From the NCBI GenBank assembly GCA_001464545.1, contig LNFC01000022.1, positions 186,001-250,000 of the forward strand: a stretch of 64,000 bases of DNA, in the 5' to 3' direction. Position 1 is the stretch's first letter. Each line of letters starts with the position of its first letter. A program made the position numbers and the translations under genes. Shown one piece after another: positions 1 through 8,544 of this stretch. Source of the stretch: Acidobacteria bacterium Ga0077551 (GTDB taxonomy: Bacteria; Pseudomonadota; Alphaproteobacteria; Caulobacterales; Hyphomonadaceae). Under the pieces are notes generated by a model that was given only the letters and a program-made list of their open reading frames with translations, ran no database searches and had not been told where the DNA came from.

Positions 1-1
1 C

Positions 2-478
2 CTCGCCCCGCTGATGTCGATCCTCATCAACGCCGTCGGCACCCCGCGCGGAATCGTGGCCGGCCAGGCCTGGGAAAGCGAACCCGTCATCGATCTCAGC
101 GCCTATCATCAGGCGAAAACCGGCGCCCTGTTTGTCGCTGCCTCGATGTCCGGCGCCGCTGCGGCGGGCCTCGATCCTGCGCCCTGGCGCGCGCTCGGCG
201 AACGTCTCGGCGAGGCCTATCAGGTTGCTGACGACCTGCGCGACGTGCTGCTGGACGAGGAAGAACTCGGAAAGCCGGCCGGGCAGGATGCCTCGCACCT
301 GCGCCCGAACGCAGTGCAGAATTTCGGCGTTGCCGGCGCCATCGCGCGCCTCAAGGGCCTTATCGCGGACGCCTCGGACTCGATCCCGGACTGCGCCGGC
401 GCGCCGATGCTGCGCGAGATCGTACACGGCCAGGCCGCGCGCCTGATGCCGCAAAGCCTGCTGCGCAACGTGGCCTGA
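2..478 (+). CDS. crtE: Geranylgeranyl diphosphate synthase, 3' part (CrtE)
   Basis: The last 158 codons of a trans-isoprenyl diphosphate synthase; the 5' half lies left of the window. CrtE condenses FPP and IPP to C20 GGPP for carotenoids and, through BchG/BchP, for the bacteriochlorophyll tail. The second aspartate-rich motif is visible as YQVADDLRDVL, followed by an ELGKPAGQDA stretch typical of the CrtE C-terminus. The frame is open from the first bases. It is followed 33 nt later by crtF, the usual crtE-crtF-bchC order of purple-bacterial PGCs, which supports CrtE over IspA. The first aspartate-rich motif cannot be seen here. Confidence 0.88.
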   Translation, partial: LAPLMSILINAVGTPRGIVAGQAWESEPVIDLSAYHQAKTGALFVAASMSGAAAAGLDPAPWRALGERLGEAYQVADDLRDVLLDEEELGKPAGQDASHLRPNAVQNFGVAGAIARLKGLIADASDSIPDCAGAPMLREIVHGQAARLMPQSLLRNVA

Positions 479-511
479 CGCGCACATGCAAGGGCCGGGG
501 AGGGCGCTGCC

Positions 512-1603
512 ATGAGCCTCGCCGACCGGTTCGCGGATTGGCGTAACCGCTTGATTGCAAATCAGGATTTCCAGTCCTGGGCGGTCCGCAACCCGTTCAC
601 GCGCGGCGTTGCCCGCCAGAAAACCAAAGCCACGTTCGATCTCGTCGCGGGCTTTGTCTATTCGCAGGTCCTCTCGGCCACGGTCGAAAGCGGCCTGCTC
701 GAAGCGGTCCACGCATCGCCCGTCACCGCAGCAGACTTCGCCGCCCGGTCCGGCCTGCCGGAAGACGGCGCCCTGCGCCTGCTGCGCGCCGCCGCCGCAC
801 TGGACCTGCTCCGGGTGCGCGCCGATGGCCGCTTCTCCCTCGGCGAAGCGGGCGCCGCGCTGCTCGGCAATCCCGCCGTCTTCGCCATGATCCGCCACCA
901 CAAGGCCTTCTACCGCGACATCGCCGATCCGCTCGCCCTGCTGCGCGCCCGCACACCGGAGACGGAGCTGTCGCGCTTCTGGGCCTACACCGCCTCCGCC
1001 AGCGATACGGACGCCGCCGCTTATTCGGCCCTGATGGCCGAGACCCAGGCGCTGATCGCGCAGAACGTACTCGCCGCCTATGACTTCCGCCGCCACCTCA
1101 CCGTCATGGACGTCGGCGGCGGCCTCGGCGCCTTTCTCACTGCCGTCGGTACCGCGCATGACAGTCTGAACCTCGTGCTGGTCGACCTGCCACCGGTGGT
1201 CAAACTCGCCGAAGCGAAGCTCTCCGCCACGCCGCTTTGGCCGCGTTTCCGGATCGAGCCGCGCGACATGCTCAACGATCCCCTGCCGCAGGGCGCCGAC
1301 CTGATCACCCTTGTCCGCGTGGTCCATGACCATGATGACGGCCCCGTCCGCCAGCTGCTTGCCTCGGCCCGAAAAGCTCTCGCGCCGGGCGGCAAACTGC
1401 TGATCGCGGAGCCGATGGCGGGCATTCCGGGCGCTGAAGCGATGGCGGATGCCTATTTCGGCTTTTACCTCTGGGCGATGGGGCGCGGGGTGCCCCGAAG
1501 GCCGGCAGACCTGCAGAAACTGCTGCAGGACGCGGGATTCCGGCACATCCGCCAGCTGAAGACCGCACAGCCCCTGCTCGTGAGCGCAATCATCGCGAGC
1601 TGA
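512..1603 (+). CDS. crtF: Hydroxyneurosporene O-methyltransferase CrtF
   Basis: A 363-residue SAM-dependent O-methyltransferase. An N-terminal winged-helix dimerisation region (about residues 40-110) precedes a Rossmann methyltransferase domain with the SAM loop VMDVGGGLGAFL (about residue 196) and a downstream VDLPPVV acidic strand. CrtF methylates the C1-hydroxyl of acyclic carotenoids in the spheroidene/spirilloxanthin pathway, so methoxylated acyclic carotenoids are expected. The start follows a GGGCCGGGGAGGG-rich segment. It sits between crtE and bchC as in Rhodobacter-type clusters. BchU-like methyltransferases have a similar fold, but position favours CrtF. Confidence 0.87.
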   Translation: MSLADRFADWRNRLIANQDFQSWAVRNPFTRGVARQKTKATFDLVAGFVYSQVLSATVESGLLEAVHASPVTAADFAARSGLPEDGALRLLRAAAALDLLRVRADGRFSLGEAGAALLGNPAVFAMIRHHKAFYRDIADPLALLRARTPETELSRFWAYTASASDTDAAAYSALMAETQALIAQNVLAAYDFRRHLTVMDVGGGLGAFLTAVGTAHDSLNLVLVDLPPVVKLAEAKLSATPLWPRFRIEPRDMLNDPLPQGADLITLVRVVHDHDDGPVRQLLASARKALAPGGKLLIAEPMAGIPGAEAMADAYFGFYLWAMGRGVPRRPADLQKLLQDAGFRHIRQLKTAQPLLVSAIIAS

Positions 1604-1650
1604 CGATTCCGGCGAATGCCCGTATTTCGGGCATTTATCGTAAATCCACA

Positions 1651-1682
1651 TTGACACATTCAACTGTCAAACTAAGGTGACA
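1651..1682 (+). promoter_or_regulatory. bchC promoter with PpsR-type operator
   Basis: Three half-sites follow each other with 8-nt gaps: TGACA (1652-1656), TGTCA (1665-1669) and TGACA (1678-1682). The last two make a perfect TGT-N12-ACA, the known PpsR/CrtJ consensus. The first half-site is part of a perfect sigma70 -35 hexamer, TTGACA (1651-1656). A weak -10 (TAAGGT, 1673-1678) lies 16 nt further on, so the operator covers the promoter. Transcription would start at about 1684-1686, at the bchC ATG itself. Confidence 0.75.
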
Positions 1683-1685
1683 TGT

Positions 1686-2702
1686 ATGAAAACGGGCGTC
1701 ATCGAGTCGCAGGGGGCACACCCCGGCCTGCCCAAAAGGGCCCATCGCGCTCCTGCGCGCGAGGAACTCGAACTGCGCGCCTCCGCCGTCCTGTTTGACG
1801 GCGCCCGCTCCGCCACCGTCGGCTCGCTCGCCCTGACTGCTCCGCAGGCGGACGATGTCATCGTCGATGTCCTCTGGTCCGGCATCAGCACCGGTACCGA
1901 GCGCCTGATGTGGTCCGGCGAGATGCCGTCCTTCCCCGGCATGGGCTATCCGCTGGTGCCCGGTTATGAAGCTGTGGGCCGCATCATCCAGTCAGACGCC
2001 GCGCCGCACCGCGTCGGCGAACTTGTCTTTGTCCCCGGCGCACGCTGCTTCGAAGGCGCCCACGGCCTGTTCGGCGCCTCCGCCTCACGCCTCGTGGTCG
2101 CCGCCGACAAGGCCCTCCGGATCAACTTTTCAGAGCCCCGGGAAGGGGTGCTGCTGGCGCTCGCCGCCACCGCCCACCACGCCATCATTGGCGGCGCGCT
2201 GCCGGATCTGATCATCGGCTACGGCGTCCTCGGCCGCCTCACCGCCCGCATCGTGATCGCCCTCGGCGGCAATCCTGTTGTCTGGGAACTGAACCCCGCC
2301 CGCCGCAGCACGGCCGACTATCCGGTCATCGCGCCGGAAGATGACACCCGCCGCGACTATGCCTCGGTCTGCGACATGAGCGGGGACGCGAACATCATCG
2401 ACAAGGTGCTGCCGCACGCCGCGCACGGGGCGGAAATCTGCCTCGCCGGTTTCTATTCGGTGCGCCCGTCCTTCAGCTTCCCGCTGGCGTTCCGCAAGGA
2501 AATGCGCCTGCGCGTCGCCGCCGAATGGCGCCCGTCGGACCTCACCGCCGTCGCCGCCCTCGTCCAGTCCGGCCGCCTGCCGCTCTCGGGCCTCATCACC
2601 CACACTTCGCCAGCTGCCCAGGCCGCCGGCGCTTACGCCCGGGCCTTCAGCGATCCGGCCTGCCTCAAAATGATCATTGATTGGGAATCCTCAGATGTCT
2701 GA
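1686..2702 (+). CDS. bchC: 3-hydroxyethyl bacteriochlorophyllide a dehydrogenase BchC
   Basis: An MDR-superfamily dehydrogenase of 338 residues from the ATG at 1686. It oxidises the C3 hydroxyethyl group to acetyl, a late bacteriochlorin step. The family signature ISTGTERLMWSGEMPSFPG and the following GYPLVPGYEAVGR are present. The start is uncertain. Known BchC proteins begin near the segment matching LRASAVLFDG, about 29 residues downstream, while the PpsR operator ends 4 nt before this ATG. A CTG at 1773 preceded by GAGGA is an alternative; a GTG at 1677 lies inside the operator. It overlaps bchX by 8 nt and heads the bchCXYZ-puf superoperon. Confidence 0.93.
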   Translation: MKTGVIESQGAHPGLPKRAHRAPAREELELRASAVLFDGARSATVGSLALTAPQADDVIVDVLWSGISTGTERLMWSGEMPSFPGMGYPLVPGYEAVGRIIQSDAAPHRVGELVFVPGARCFEGAHGLFGASASRLVVAADKALRINFSEPREGVLLALAATAHHAIIGGALPDLIIGYGVLGRLTARIVIALGGNPVVWELNPARRSTADYPVIAPEDDTRRDYASVCDMSGDANIIDKVLPHAAHGAEICLAGFYSVRPSFSFPLAFRKEMRLRVAAEWRPSDLTAVAALVQSGRLPLSGLITHTSPAAQAAGAYARAFSDPACLKMIIDWESSDV

Positions 2703-3711
2703 CGAACTCCGCCTGACAAGCCGCCATGGCAACGAAGACTATACGAGCGCCCTGCGCGACGAAGCTTCGGTCGAGCCTGATCCGGTGGCCACCGGCCCCG
2801 TCAAGAAAGATACCCAGATCATCGCCATCTACGGCAAAGGCGGCATCGGCAAGAGCTTCACGCTCGCCAATCTCTCCTGCATGATGGCCGAGCAGGGCAA
2901 GAAGGTCCTGCTGATCGGCTGCGATCCGAAATCCGACACGACCTCGCTCCTCTTCGGCGGCAAGGCCTGCCCGACGATCATCGAGACCTCGTCCAAGAAA
3001 AAACTCGCCGGCGAGGAAGTTGCCATCGGCGATGTCTGCTTCAAACGCTACGGCGTCTTCGCCATGGAACTCGGCGGCCCGGAAGTCGGCCGCGGCTGCG
3101 GCGGACGCGGCATCATCCACGGCTTCGAACTGCTCGAGAAGCTCGGCTTCCACGAGTGGGATTTCGACTATGTGCTGCTCGATTTCCTCGGCGACGTGGT
3201 CTGCGGCGGCTTCGGCCTGCCGATCGCCCGCGACATGTGCCAGAAGGTCATCGTCGTCGGCTCGAACGACCTGCAATCGCTCTACGTCGCCAACAACGTT
3301 TGTTCGGCAGTCGAATATTTCCGCAAGATGGGCGGCAATGTCGGCGTCGCCGGCATGGTCATCAACCGCGATGACGGCACCGGCGAAGCGGCCGCGTTCG
3401 CAAACGCCGTCGGCATCCCGGTCCTCGCCACCATCCCGGCCAACGACGACATCCGCCGCAAGTCGGCCAACTACCAGATCGTCGGCACCGAAGCCTCCGA
3501 ATGGGGCGCGCTCTTCTCGGAGCTCGCCGCCAATATCCATGGCTCGGTCCCCAACCGCCCGAATCCTCTGACGTCGGACGGTCTGCTCGGCCTCTTCTCG
3601 TCGAAGGACACCGGCGGCGACATCGTCCTCGAGCCCGCCACCGTCGCCGACATGTGCGGCATCGCCGAGGCCGAGAAGCGCACCCTCGAAGTCGTGTACG
3701 AGGCGATCTGA
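2695..3711 (+). CDS. bchX: Chlorophyllide a reductase iron protein BchX
   Basis: NifH-like Fe protein of chlorophyllide a reductase (COR), which feeds electrons to BchYZ for C7=C8 reduction of ring B. The P-loop [11 protein letters not shown] lies near residue 47. Two cysteine-bearing segments, GRGCGGRG and DVVCGGFG, would ligate the intersubunit 4Fe-4S cluster. A 40-residue N-terminal extension before the P-loop and the KSFT (not KSTT) P-loop separate it from BchL. The ATG at 2695 overlaps the bchC stop. An in-frame ATG at 2677 exists but has no better ribosome site. Translation is probably coupled to bchC and bchY. Confidence 0.96.
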   Translation: MSDELRLTSRHGNEDYTSALRDEASVEPDPVATGPVKKDTQIIAIYGKGGIGKSFTLANLSCMMAEQGKKVLLIGCDPKSDTTSLLFGGKACPTIIETSSKKKLAGEEVAIGDVCFKRYGVFAMELGGPEVGRGCGGRGIIHGFELLEKLGFHEWDFDYVLLDFLGDVVCGGFGLPIARDMCQKVIVVGSNDLQSLYVANNVCSAVEYFRKMGGNVGVAGMVINRDDGTGEAAAFANAVGIPVLATIPANDDIRRKSANYQIVGTEASEWGALFSELAANIHGSVPNRPNPLTSDGLLGLFSSKDTGGDIVLEPATVADMCGIAEAEKRTLEVVYEAI

Positions 3712-3717
3712 TCCACG

Positions 3718-5316
3718 ATGGCTTCCAAGCGCACCCTCCTTGAGCATCGCGAACGGCCCCCTGCGTCAGATACGGCCACGCCGGTCGTGCTGCCGATGAC
3801 GCAACGCAAAGCCGCCGAAGCGCCCGTGGCCGACGCCTCCGGCTGCCATGGCGGCAAGGAAGAGATGCTGAAAGCCGCGAAAGCCGCCGGCAAGAGCGAA
3901 GTGCTTGATCAGTATGCGAAGGATTATCCACAAGGCCCGCACGACCAGCCGCAAAGCATGTGCCCCGCCTTCGGCTCGCTCCGCGTCGGCCTGCGCATGC
4001 GCCGCACGGCGACCATCCTCTCGGGCTCCGCCTGCTGCGTCTATGGACTGACCTTCACGTCCCACTTCTACGGCGCCAAGCGCTCGGTCGGCTATGTGCC
4101 GTTCAATTCCGAGACGCTCGTCACCGGCAAGCTGTTCGAGGACATCAAGGAAGCGGTTGAGAAAACCGCTGACCCCGCCCTCTACGACACGATCGTCATC
4201 ACCAATCTCTGCGTGCCCACTGCCTCCGGCGTGCCGCTCCGCCTGCTGCCGGACGAAATCAACGGCGTCCGGATCATCGGCATCGATGTCCCTGGCTTCG
4301 GCATCCCGACGCATGCGGAAGCGAAAGACGTCCTCGCCGGCGCCATGCTCGCCTATGCCCGCAAGGAGGCGCTCTCCGGCCCCGTCCAGCGCGCCGCCAA
4401 TGACACGGCCCAGCTGCCGAAAGTCACGCTGCTCGGCGAAATGTTCCCCGCCGATCCGGTCATCATCGGCCGCATGCTGGAGCCGCTCGGCCTCGCCGCC
4501 GGCGCCGTCGTGCCGACCCGCGAATGGCGCGAACTCTACACCGCGCTTGACGGCGCCGTCGTCGCCGCCGTCCACCCGTTCTACACTGCCTCGATCCGCG
4601 AGTTCGAAGCCGCCGGCCGCCCGATCGTCGGCTCAGCCCCGGTCGGCCTTGACGGCACCGACGCCTGGCTGAAAGCCATCGGCGACGCCGCCAACGTCCC
4701 CGCCTCTAAGATCGACGCCGCCCGCAACATGTTCGGCGGCGCCATCGCCGGCGCGCTCGCCTCCAAGCCCATCCGTGGACGGATCACGCTGTCCGGCTAT
4801 GAAGGCTCGGAGCTGCTCGTCGCCCGCCTGCTGGTCGAAAGCGGCGCAGACCTGCGCTATGTCGGCACCGCCCTGCCGCGCACCCGCTGGTCGGATCCCG
4901 ACCGTGAATGGCTCGAGTCCAAAGGCGTCCATGTCCAGTTCCGCGCCTCGCTGGAGCAGGACATCGCCGCGATGCGCGAGTTCACGCCGGACCTTGCCAT
5001 CGGCACCACGCCGGTCGTGCAGGCCGCGAAGGAGCGCGCCATCCCCGGCCTCTATTTCACGAACCTGATCTCCGCGCGCCCCCTGATGGGCCCGGCCGGT
5101 GCCGGCTCCCTCGCCGACGTGATCAACGCCGCCATCGCCGGCAAGGACCGGTTCGACGTGATGAAAGGTTTCTTCGAAGGCGTCGGCTCGGGCGATACCG
5201 CCGGTGTCTGGGAAGGCCAGCCCGTCATCCAGAAGGAATTCCGCGAACACCAGCGCCGCAAGCTCGCCGCCAAGGCCAAGGCCGCCGCCAACCTGGAGGC
5301 ACCCACAGGATGCTGA
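3718..5316 (+). CDS. bchY: Chlorophyllide a reductase subunit BchY
   Basis: A 532-residue NifD/BchN-like subunit of COR. Together with BchZ it forms the catalytic heterotetramer that receives electrons from BchX. Recognisable features are [18 protein letters not shown] near residue 80, [20 protein letters not shown] near residue 102, and [14 protein letters not shown], which carry the conserved cysteines. The C-terminal tail ends with EAPTGC and overlaps bchZ. The first about 75 residues are Ala/Lys-rich and poorly conserved in the family. The gene lies 6 nt after bchX. Confidence 0.96.
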   Translation: MASKRTLLEHRERPPASDTATPVVLPMTQRKAAEAPVADASGCHGGKEEMLKAAKAAGKSEVLDQYAKDYPQGPHDQPQSMCPAFGSLRVGLRMRRTATILSGSACCVYGLTFTSHFYGAKRSVGYVPFNSETLVTGKLFEDIKEAVEKTADPALYDTIVITNLCVPTASGVPLRLLPDEINGVRIIGIDVPGFGIPTHAEAKDVLAGAMLAYARKEALSGPVQRAANDTAQLPKVTLLGEMFPADPVIIGRMLEPLGLAAGAVVPTREWRELYTALDGAVVAAVHPFYTASIREFEAAGRPIVGSAPVGLDGTDAWLKAIGDAANVPASKIDAARNMFGGAIAGALASKPIRGRITLSGYEGSELLVARLLVESGADLRYVGTALPRTRWSDPDREWLESKGVHVQFRASLEQDIAAMREFTPDLAIGTTPVVQAAKERAIPGLYFTNLISARPLMGPAGAGSLADVINAAIAGKDRFDVMKGFFEGVGSGDTAGVWEGQPVIQKEFREHQRRKLAAKAKAAANLEAPTGC

Positions 5317-6767
5317 TCCAGGATCATGACCGGGCAGGCGGCTATTGGGGCGCCGTCTACGTCTTCACCGCCATCAAGGGCCTGCAGGTCGTCATCGACG
5401 GTCCCGTCGGCTGCGAGAATCTTCCCGTCACCTCGGTTCTTCATTACACGGACGCTCTGCCCCCGCATGAGCTGCCCATCGTGGTCACCGGCCTCGGCGA
5501 AGAAGAGCTCGGCCAGCATGGCACCGAGGCCGCGATGAAACGCGCCCGCGCCGTGCTCGATCCTGAACTTCCCGCCGTCGTCGTGACCGGTTCCATCGCC
5601 GAGATGATCGGCGGCGGCGTCACGCCGGAAGGCTCGAACATCCAGCGTTTCCTCCCGCGCACGATCGACGAAGACCAGTGGCAAACGGCGGACCGCGCCA
5701 TGCTCTGGCTCTGGACAGAATTTGGCCAGACCAAGGGCCGCAATCCGAAACCGGCGAAGAAGGTCGAAGGCGCCAAGCCCAAGGTCAACATCATCGGCCC
5801 GGCTTACGGCATGTTCAACGGCCCATCGGATCTCGCCGAAATCCGCCGCCTCGTCGAAGGCATCGGCGCCGAGATCAATCTCGCCTTCCCGCTCGGCAGC
5901 CATCTGGCAGATGTCCGCAGGCTGATCGATGCCGACGTGAACGTCTGCATGTACCGCGAGTACGGCCGCAACCTCTGCGAGGCCCTCGGCCAACCCTATC
6001 TCCAGGCCCCCATCGGCCTGCACTCGACCACCAAGTTCCTGCGCGCCCTTGGCGAGTTGACGGGCCTCGACCCCGAGCCCTTCATCGAGGCCGAGAAACA
6101 CTCGACGCTGAAACCGCTCTGGGATCTCTGGCGCTCGGTCACGCAGGACTTCTTCGCCACGGCCAGCTTCGGCATCGTTGCCAACGAGACGCATGCCCGC
6201 GGCCTGCGCAATTTCCTCGAGAACGATCTCGGCATCCCGTGCAATTTCGCGGTCACCCGCGTCGCCGGTAAGAAGACCGACAACGACGCCGTGCGCGAGA
6301 TGATCAGGGCCAACGCGCCCTTCGTGCTGTTCGGCAGCTTCAACGAACGCATGTACATGCAGGAAACCGGCGCCCGCTCGGTCTGGATTCCGGCGTCGTT
6401 CCCGGGCGCCATCATCCGGCGCCATACCGGCACGCCCTTCATGGGCTATTCCGGCGCAACTTATGTCGTGCAGGAATACTGCAACGCGCTGTTCGATGCG
6501 CTGTTCCACATTCTGCCGCTCGCCGCGACGATGGACAAGGCTGAAGCCACACCCGCCCGCAGCGCGGTCCAGGTCACCTGGGACGAGGCCGCGAACGACG
6601 CGCTCGAAACCTACATTTCAAGACATTCCGTCCTGACACGGATCTCTGCGGCCAAGCGGCTTCGCGACCACGCGGAAGCCCTTGCCAGCCGGGAAGGCAC
6701 AGGACGGGTGACACAGGACATGGTCCGGCGCAGCCAGACCGAAATCGAAGGAAGCCGCGCGGCCTGA
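5310..6767 (+). CDS. bchZ: Chlorophyllide a reductase subunit BchZ
   Basis: A 485-residue NifK/BchB-like COR subunit. Its N-terminus, [18 protein letters not shown], is diagnostic of BchZ, followed by [20 protein letters not shown] with the conserved Cys and [19 protein letters not shown]. The start ATG overlaps the bchY stop in the arrangement ATGCTGA, indicating coupled translation. The C-terminal helix-rich segment (about residues 425-485) resembles the tail shared with BchB. It is followed after 50 nt by pufQ. Known puf promoters lie inside bchZ in related clusters; none was identified here. Confidence 0.96.
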   Translation: MLIQDHDRAGGYWGAVYVFTAIKGLQVVIDGPVGCENLPVTSVLHYTDALPPHELPIVVTGLGEEELGQHGTEAAMKRARAVLDPELPAVVVTGSIAEMIGGGVTPEGSNIQRFLPRTIDEDQWQTADRAMLWLWTEFGQTKGRNPKPAKKVEGAKPKVNIIGPAYGMFNGPSDLAEIRRLVEGIGAEINLAFPLGSHLADVRRLIDADVNVCMYREYGRNLCEALGQPYLQAPIGLHSTTKFLRALGELTGLDPEPFIEAEKHSTLKPLWDLWRSVTQDFFATASFGIVANETHARGLRNFLENDLGIPCNFAVTRVAGKKTDNDAVREMIRANAPFVLFGSFNERMYMQETGARSVWIPASFPGAIIRRHTGTPFMGYSGATYVVQEYCNALFDALFHILPLAATMDKAEATPARSAVQVTWDEAANDALETYISRHSVLTRISAAKRLRDHAEALASREGTGRVTQDMVRRSQTEIEGSRAA

Positions 6768-6817
6768 TCCTTCGGGGGAAGGGGCGCACGGGAAACGAAG
6801 TAAACAGGAGGAAGACC

Positions 6818-7039
6818 ATGGCACTCGTGAAAATGAATTCATCCGCAGATCTGCGCGACCGCGACCGCCAGTCGATGATCGCCTACGAGGCGCTGATCTA
6901 TCCGGTTTTCCTGGTTGTTGCGATGCTAGGCCGGCTCCTGCCGCGCTCCGGTTCGAAAGCGCGGGTCCGCCCGTCCGCTTTTGCCGAGGCGGCAGACCGG
7001 ACGCAAAGCGTCGTCCCATGGTTTTTCGTACACAGGTAG
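6818..7039 (+). CDS. pufQ: PufQ-like protein
   Basis: A 73-residue protein with one membrane segment (ALIYPVFLVVAMLGRLLP, about residues 26-43) and a basic C-terminal part ending PSAFAEAADRTQSVVPWFF. Size, topology and position between bchZ and pufB fit PufQ, implicated in early bacteriochlorophyll intermediates and LH1/RC assembly. It has the strongest ribosome site in the operon: AGGAGG 7 nt before the ATG. Sequence identity to known PufQ is low by eye, so the name rests partly on context. The 123 nt to pufB hold no other gene. Confidence 0.75.
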   Translation: MALVKMNSSADLRDRDRQSMIAYEALIYPVFLVVAMLGRLLPRSGSKARVRPSAFAEAADRTQSVVPWFFVHR

Positions 7040-7162
7040 GGCCTGCCCCTCGTCTGTGTGCGAACATACAAGCTTTTGGTGGAGGGGGAGACCCGGATGC
7101 CAATTGGGCCGCAGCAGGGCGCTGGTGCGGTCGCAGACTTAGGCCCGAACGGAGAAAACTAA

Positions 7163-7393
7163 ATGGCCGATAATGCAAATGAAAGGACTGGTTCGCTGAC
7201 AGGATTGTCAGCGTCCGAAGCTCAAGCGTTTCACAAACTCTTTATGCTGAGCTTCATCATCTTCACGTTGATCGCAGTTGGCGCCCACTTCCTCGTCTGG
7301 TCGTGGCGGCCCTGGATACCAGGCCCGAATGGCTACGCGATGGTTGAAGACACACTGAGGCTCGCGAGCGCGCTCGTAAGCTTCAAAGCATAA
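7163..7393 (+). CDS. pufB: LH1 beta polypeptide PufB
   Basis: A 76-residue light-harvesting 1 beta chain. The polar N-terminus is followed by the LH beta signature SEAQAFHKLFMLSF and the single membrane helix FTLIAVGAHFLVWSWRPWIP, in which the His of GAHF ligates BChl a and the WRPW end anchors the helix. The C-terminal extension (about 20 residues after the helix, ending LASALVSFKA) is longer than in most LH1 beta chains of about 50 residues. GGAG lies 10 nt before the start. pufA follows after 12 nt. Confidence 0.95.
   Translation: MADNANERTGSLTGLSASEAQAFHKLFMLSFIIFTLIAVGAHFLVWSWRPWIPGPNGYAMVEDTLRLASALVSFKA
7194..7213 (+). other. Perfect hairpin inside the pufB 5' coding region
   Basis: CGCTGACA-GGAT-TGTCAGCG is an 8-bp perfect inverted repeat covering codons 11-17 of pufB. 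It could form an RNA hairpin just downstream of the start codon. The TGACA/TGTCA arms are only 4 nt apart, so it is not a TGT-N12-ACA PpsR site. Confidence 0.5.
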
Positions 7394-7405
7394 GGAGACT
7401 GACCT

Positions 7406-7585
7406 ATGTGGAGAATTTGGCTTCTTTTCGATCCCCGGCGCGTCCTGGTAGCCATGGCGGCTTTCCTGTTCGTGCTGGCAATTCTGATCCATTTCATCCT
7501 GCTCAGCTCACCCCGCTACAACTGGCTCGGCACCACGCCGGCCGCTGTTGCGGAGCTGACGGTTGATACGGTCCAGACTGCCTGA
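7406..7585 (+). CDS. pufA: LH1 alpha polypeptide PufA
   Basis: A 59-residue light-harvesting 1 alpha chain. It opens with [17 protein letters not shown], typical of LH1 alpha, and has one membrane helix ([15 protein letters not shown]) whose His ligates BChl a, followed by SPRYNWL at the periplasmic face. The ATG follows TAAGGAGACTGACCT, giving AGGAG as ribosome site just after the pufB stop. It pairs with PufB to form the LH1 ring. Confidence 0.95.
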   Translation: MWRIWLLFDPRRVLVAMAAFLFVLAILIHFILLSSPRYNWLGTTPAAVAELTVDTVQTA

Positions 7586-7598
7586 ACCAACGGCGGAT

Positions 7599-7623
7599 GG
7601 CGGATGGGCAGAGCCCGTCCGCC
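7599..7623 (+). other. pufBA-pufL intercistronic mRNA hairpin
   Basis: GGCGGATGGGC-AGA-GCCCGTCCGCC forms an 11-bp stem with one G-U pair, 13 nt after the pufA stop and 81 nt before pufL. It has no T-tract. In Rhodobacter an intercistronic hairpin at this place protects pufBA mRNA from 3' decay and gives LH1 excess over RC; the same role is inferred here. Confidence 0.7.
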
Positions 7624-7704
7624 ACCTGTCTCACGCATGAAGGAATTTAGCGGCGCGCAGATACCGGATGTCCCGGACGCGCGCCAAACGAAGGAGCCCC
7701 GGCG

Positions 7705-8532
7705 ATGGCGCTACTCAACTTTGAAAGAAAATACCGGATTCGAGGTGGCACGCTTGTCGGCGGTGACATGTTCGATTTCTGGATCGGCCCGTTCTATGTC
7801 GGCTTCTTCGGCGTAACGGCGCTGTTCTTCGCCTTCCTCGGCACGGCGCTCATCTTCCTGGGCGCTTCGATGGAAGGCACCTGGAATCCCTGGCTGATCA
7901 GTATTGATCCGCCCCCGCTCGAATATGGTTTGCAGCTCGCCCCGATGGCCGATGGTGGCATCTGGCAGATGGTGACCATATGCGCGATCGGTGCCTTCGG
8001 CTCCTGGGCCCTCCGGGAAGTCGAGATTTCCCGCAAGCTTGGGATGGGCCTTCACGTGCCCATCGCGTTTGGCGTTGCGGTGTTTGCCTATGTCACGCTC
8101 GTTGTCATCCGCCCGTTCCTGATGGGCGCCTGGGGCCACGGATTCCCGTACGGGATCATGAGCCACCTCGATTGGGTCTCGAACGTGGGCTATTCCTACG
8201 GCAACTTCCACTACAATCCCGCCCACATGATCGCGATCACGTTCTTCTTCACGACGACGCTCGCCCTCTCCATGCACGGCGGCCTGGTCCTGTCGGCGGT
8301 CAATCCCGGCCGCGGCAAGACGGTGAAGACGCCGGAACACGAGAACGTCTTCTTCCGTGATTTCATCGGCTATTCCGTCGGCACGCTCGGCATCCACCGG
8401 CTCGGCCTCTTCCTCGCCCTTTCGGCCGGGATCTGGAGTGCCATCTGCATCGTCATCTCCGGCCCGCTCTATGAGGGTTCGTGGGTCGACTGGTGGGATG
8501 GCTGGAAAAACCTCGCCATCTGGCGCGTGTAG
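7705..8532 (+). CDS. pufL: Reaction centre L subunit PufL
   Basis: A 275-residue type II reaction centre L subunit with five membrane helices. It starts [21 protein letters not shown], as in other PufL proteins, and includes DPPPLEYGL and the helix D/E region [17 protein letters not shown] with the special-pair and iron-ligand histidines. The length matches the family (about 275-282). With PufM it binds the special pair, bacteriopheophytins, quinones and non-haem iron. GGAG lies about 8 nt before the start. It is 12 nt from pufM. Confidence 0.97.
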   Translation: MALLNFERKYRIRGGTLVGGDMFDFWIGPFYVGFFGVTALFFAFLGTALIFLGASMEGTWNPWLISIDPPPLEYGLQLAPMADGGIWQMVTICAIGAFGSWALREVEISRKLGMGLHVPIAFGVAVFAYVTLVVIRPFLMGAWGHGFPYGIMSHLDWVSNVGYSYGNFHYNPAHMIAITFFFTTTLALSMHGGLVLSAVNPGRGKTVKTPEHENVFFRDFIGYSVGTLGIHRLGLFLALSAGIWSAICIVISGPLYEGSWVDWWDGWKNLAIWRV

Positions 8533-8544
8533 GAGGATCAAACC

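Noticed and set aside
2695..3711. Nitrogenase iron protein NifH
   Set aside because: The gene order bchC-X-Y-Z, the N-terminal extension and the KSFT P-loop identify BchX; no nifD or nifK is present.
2674..3747. Long reading frame antisense to bchX
   Set aside because: It is a complement of a strongly conserved gene; composition is that of a GC-rich antisense frame and no motif is seen. The same applies to antisense frames over bchY-bchZ, pufL-pufM (7711-9492), bchB (18597-20510) and typA (36101-37963).
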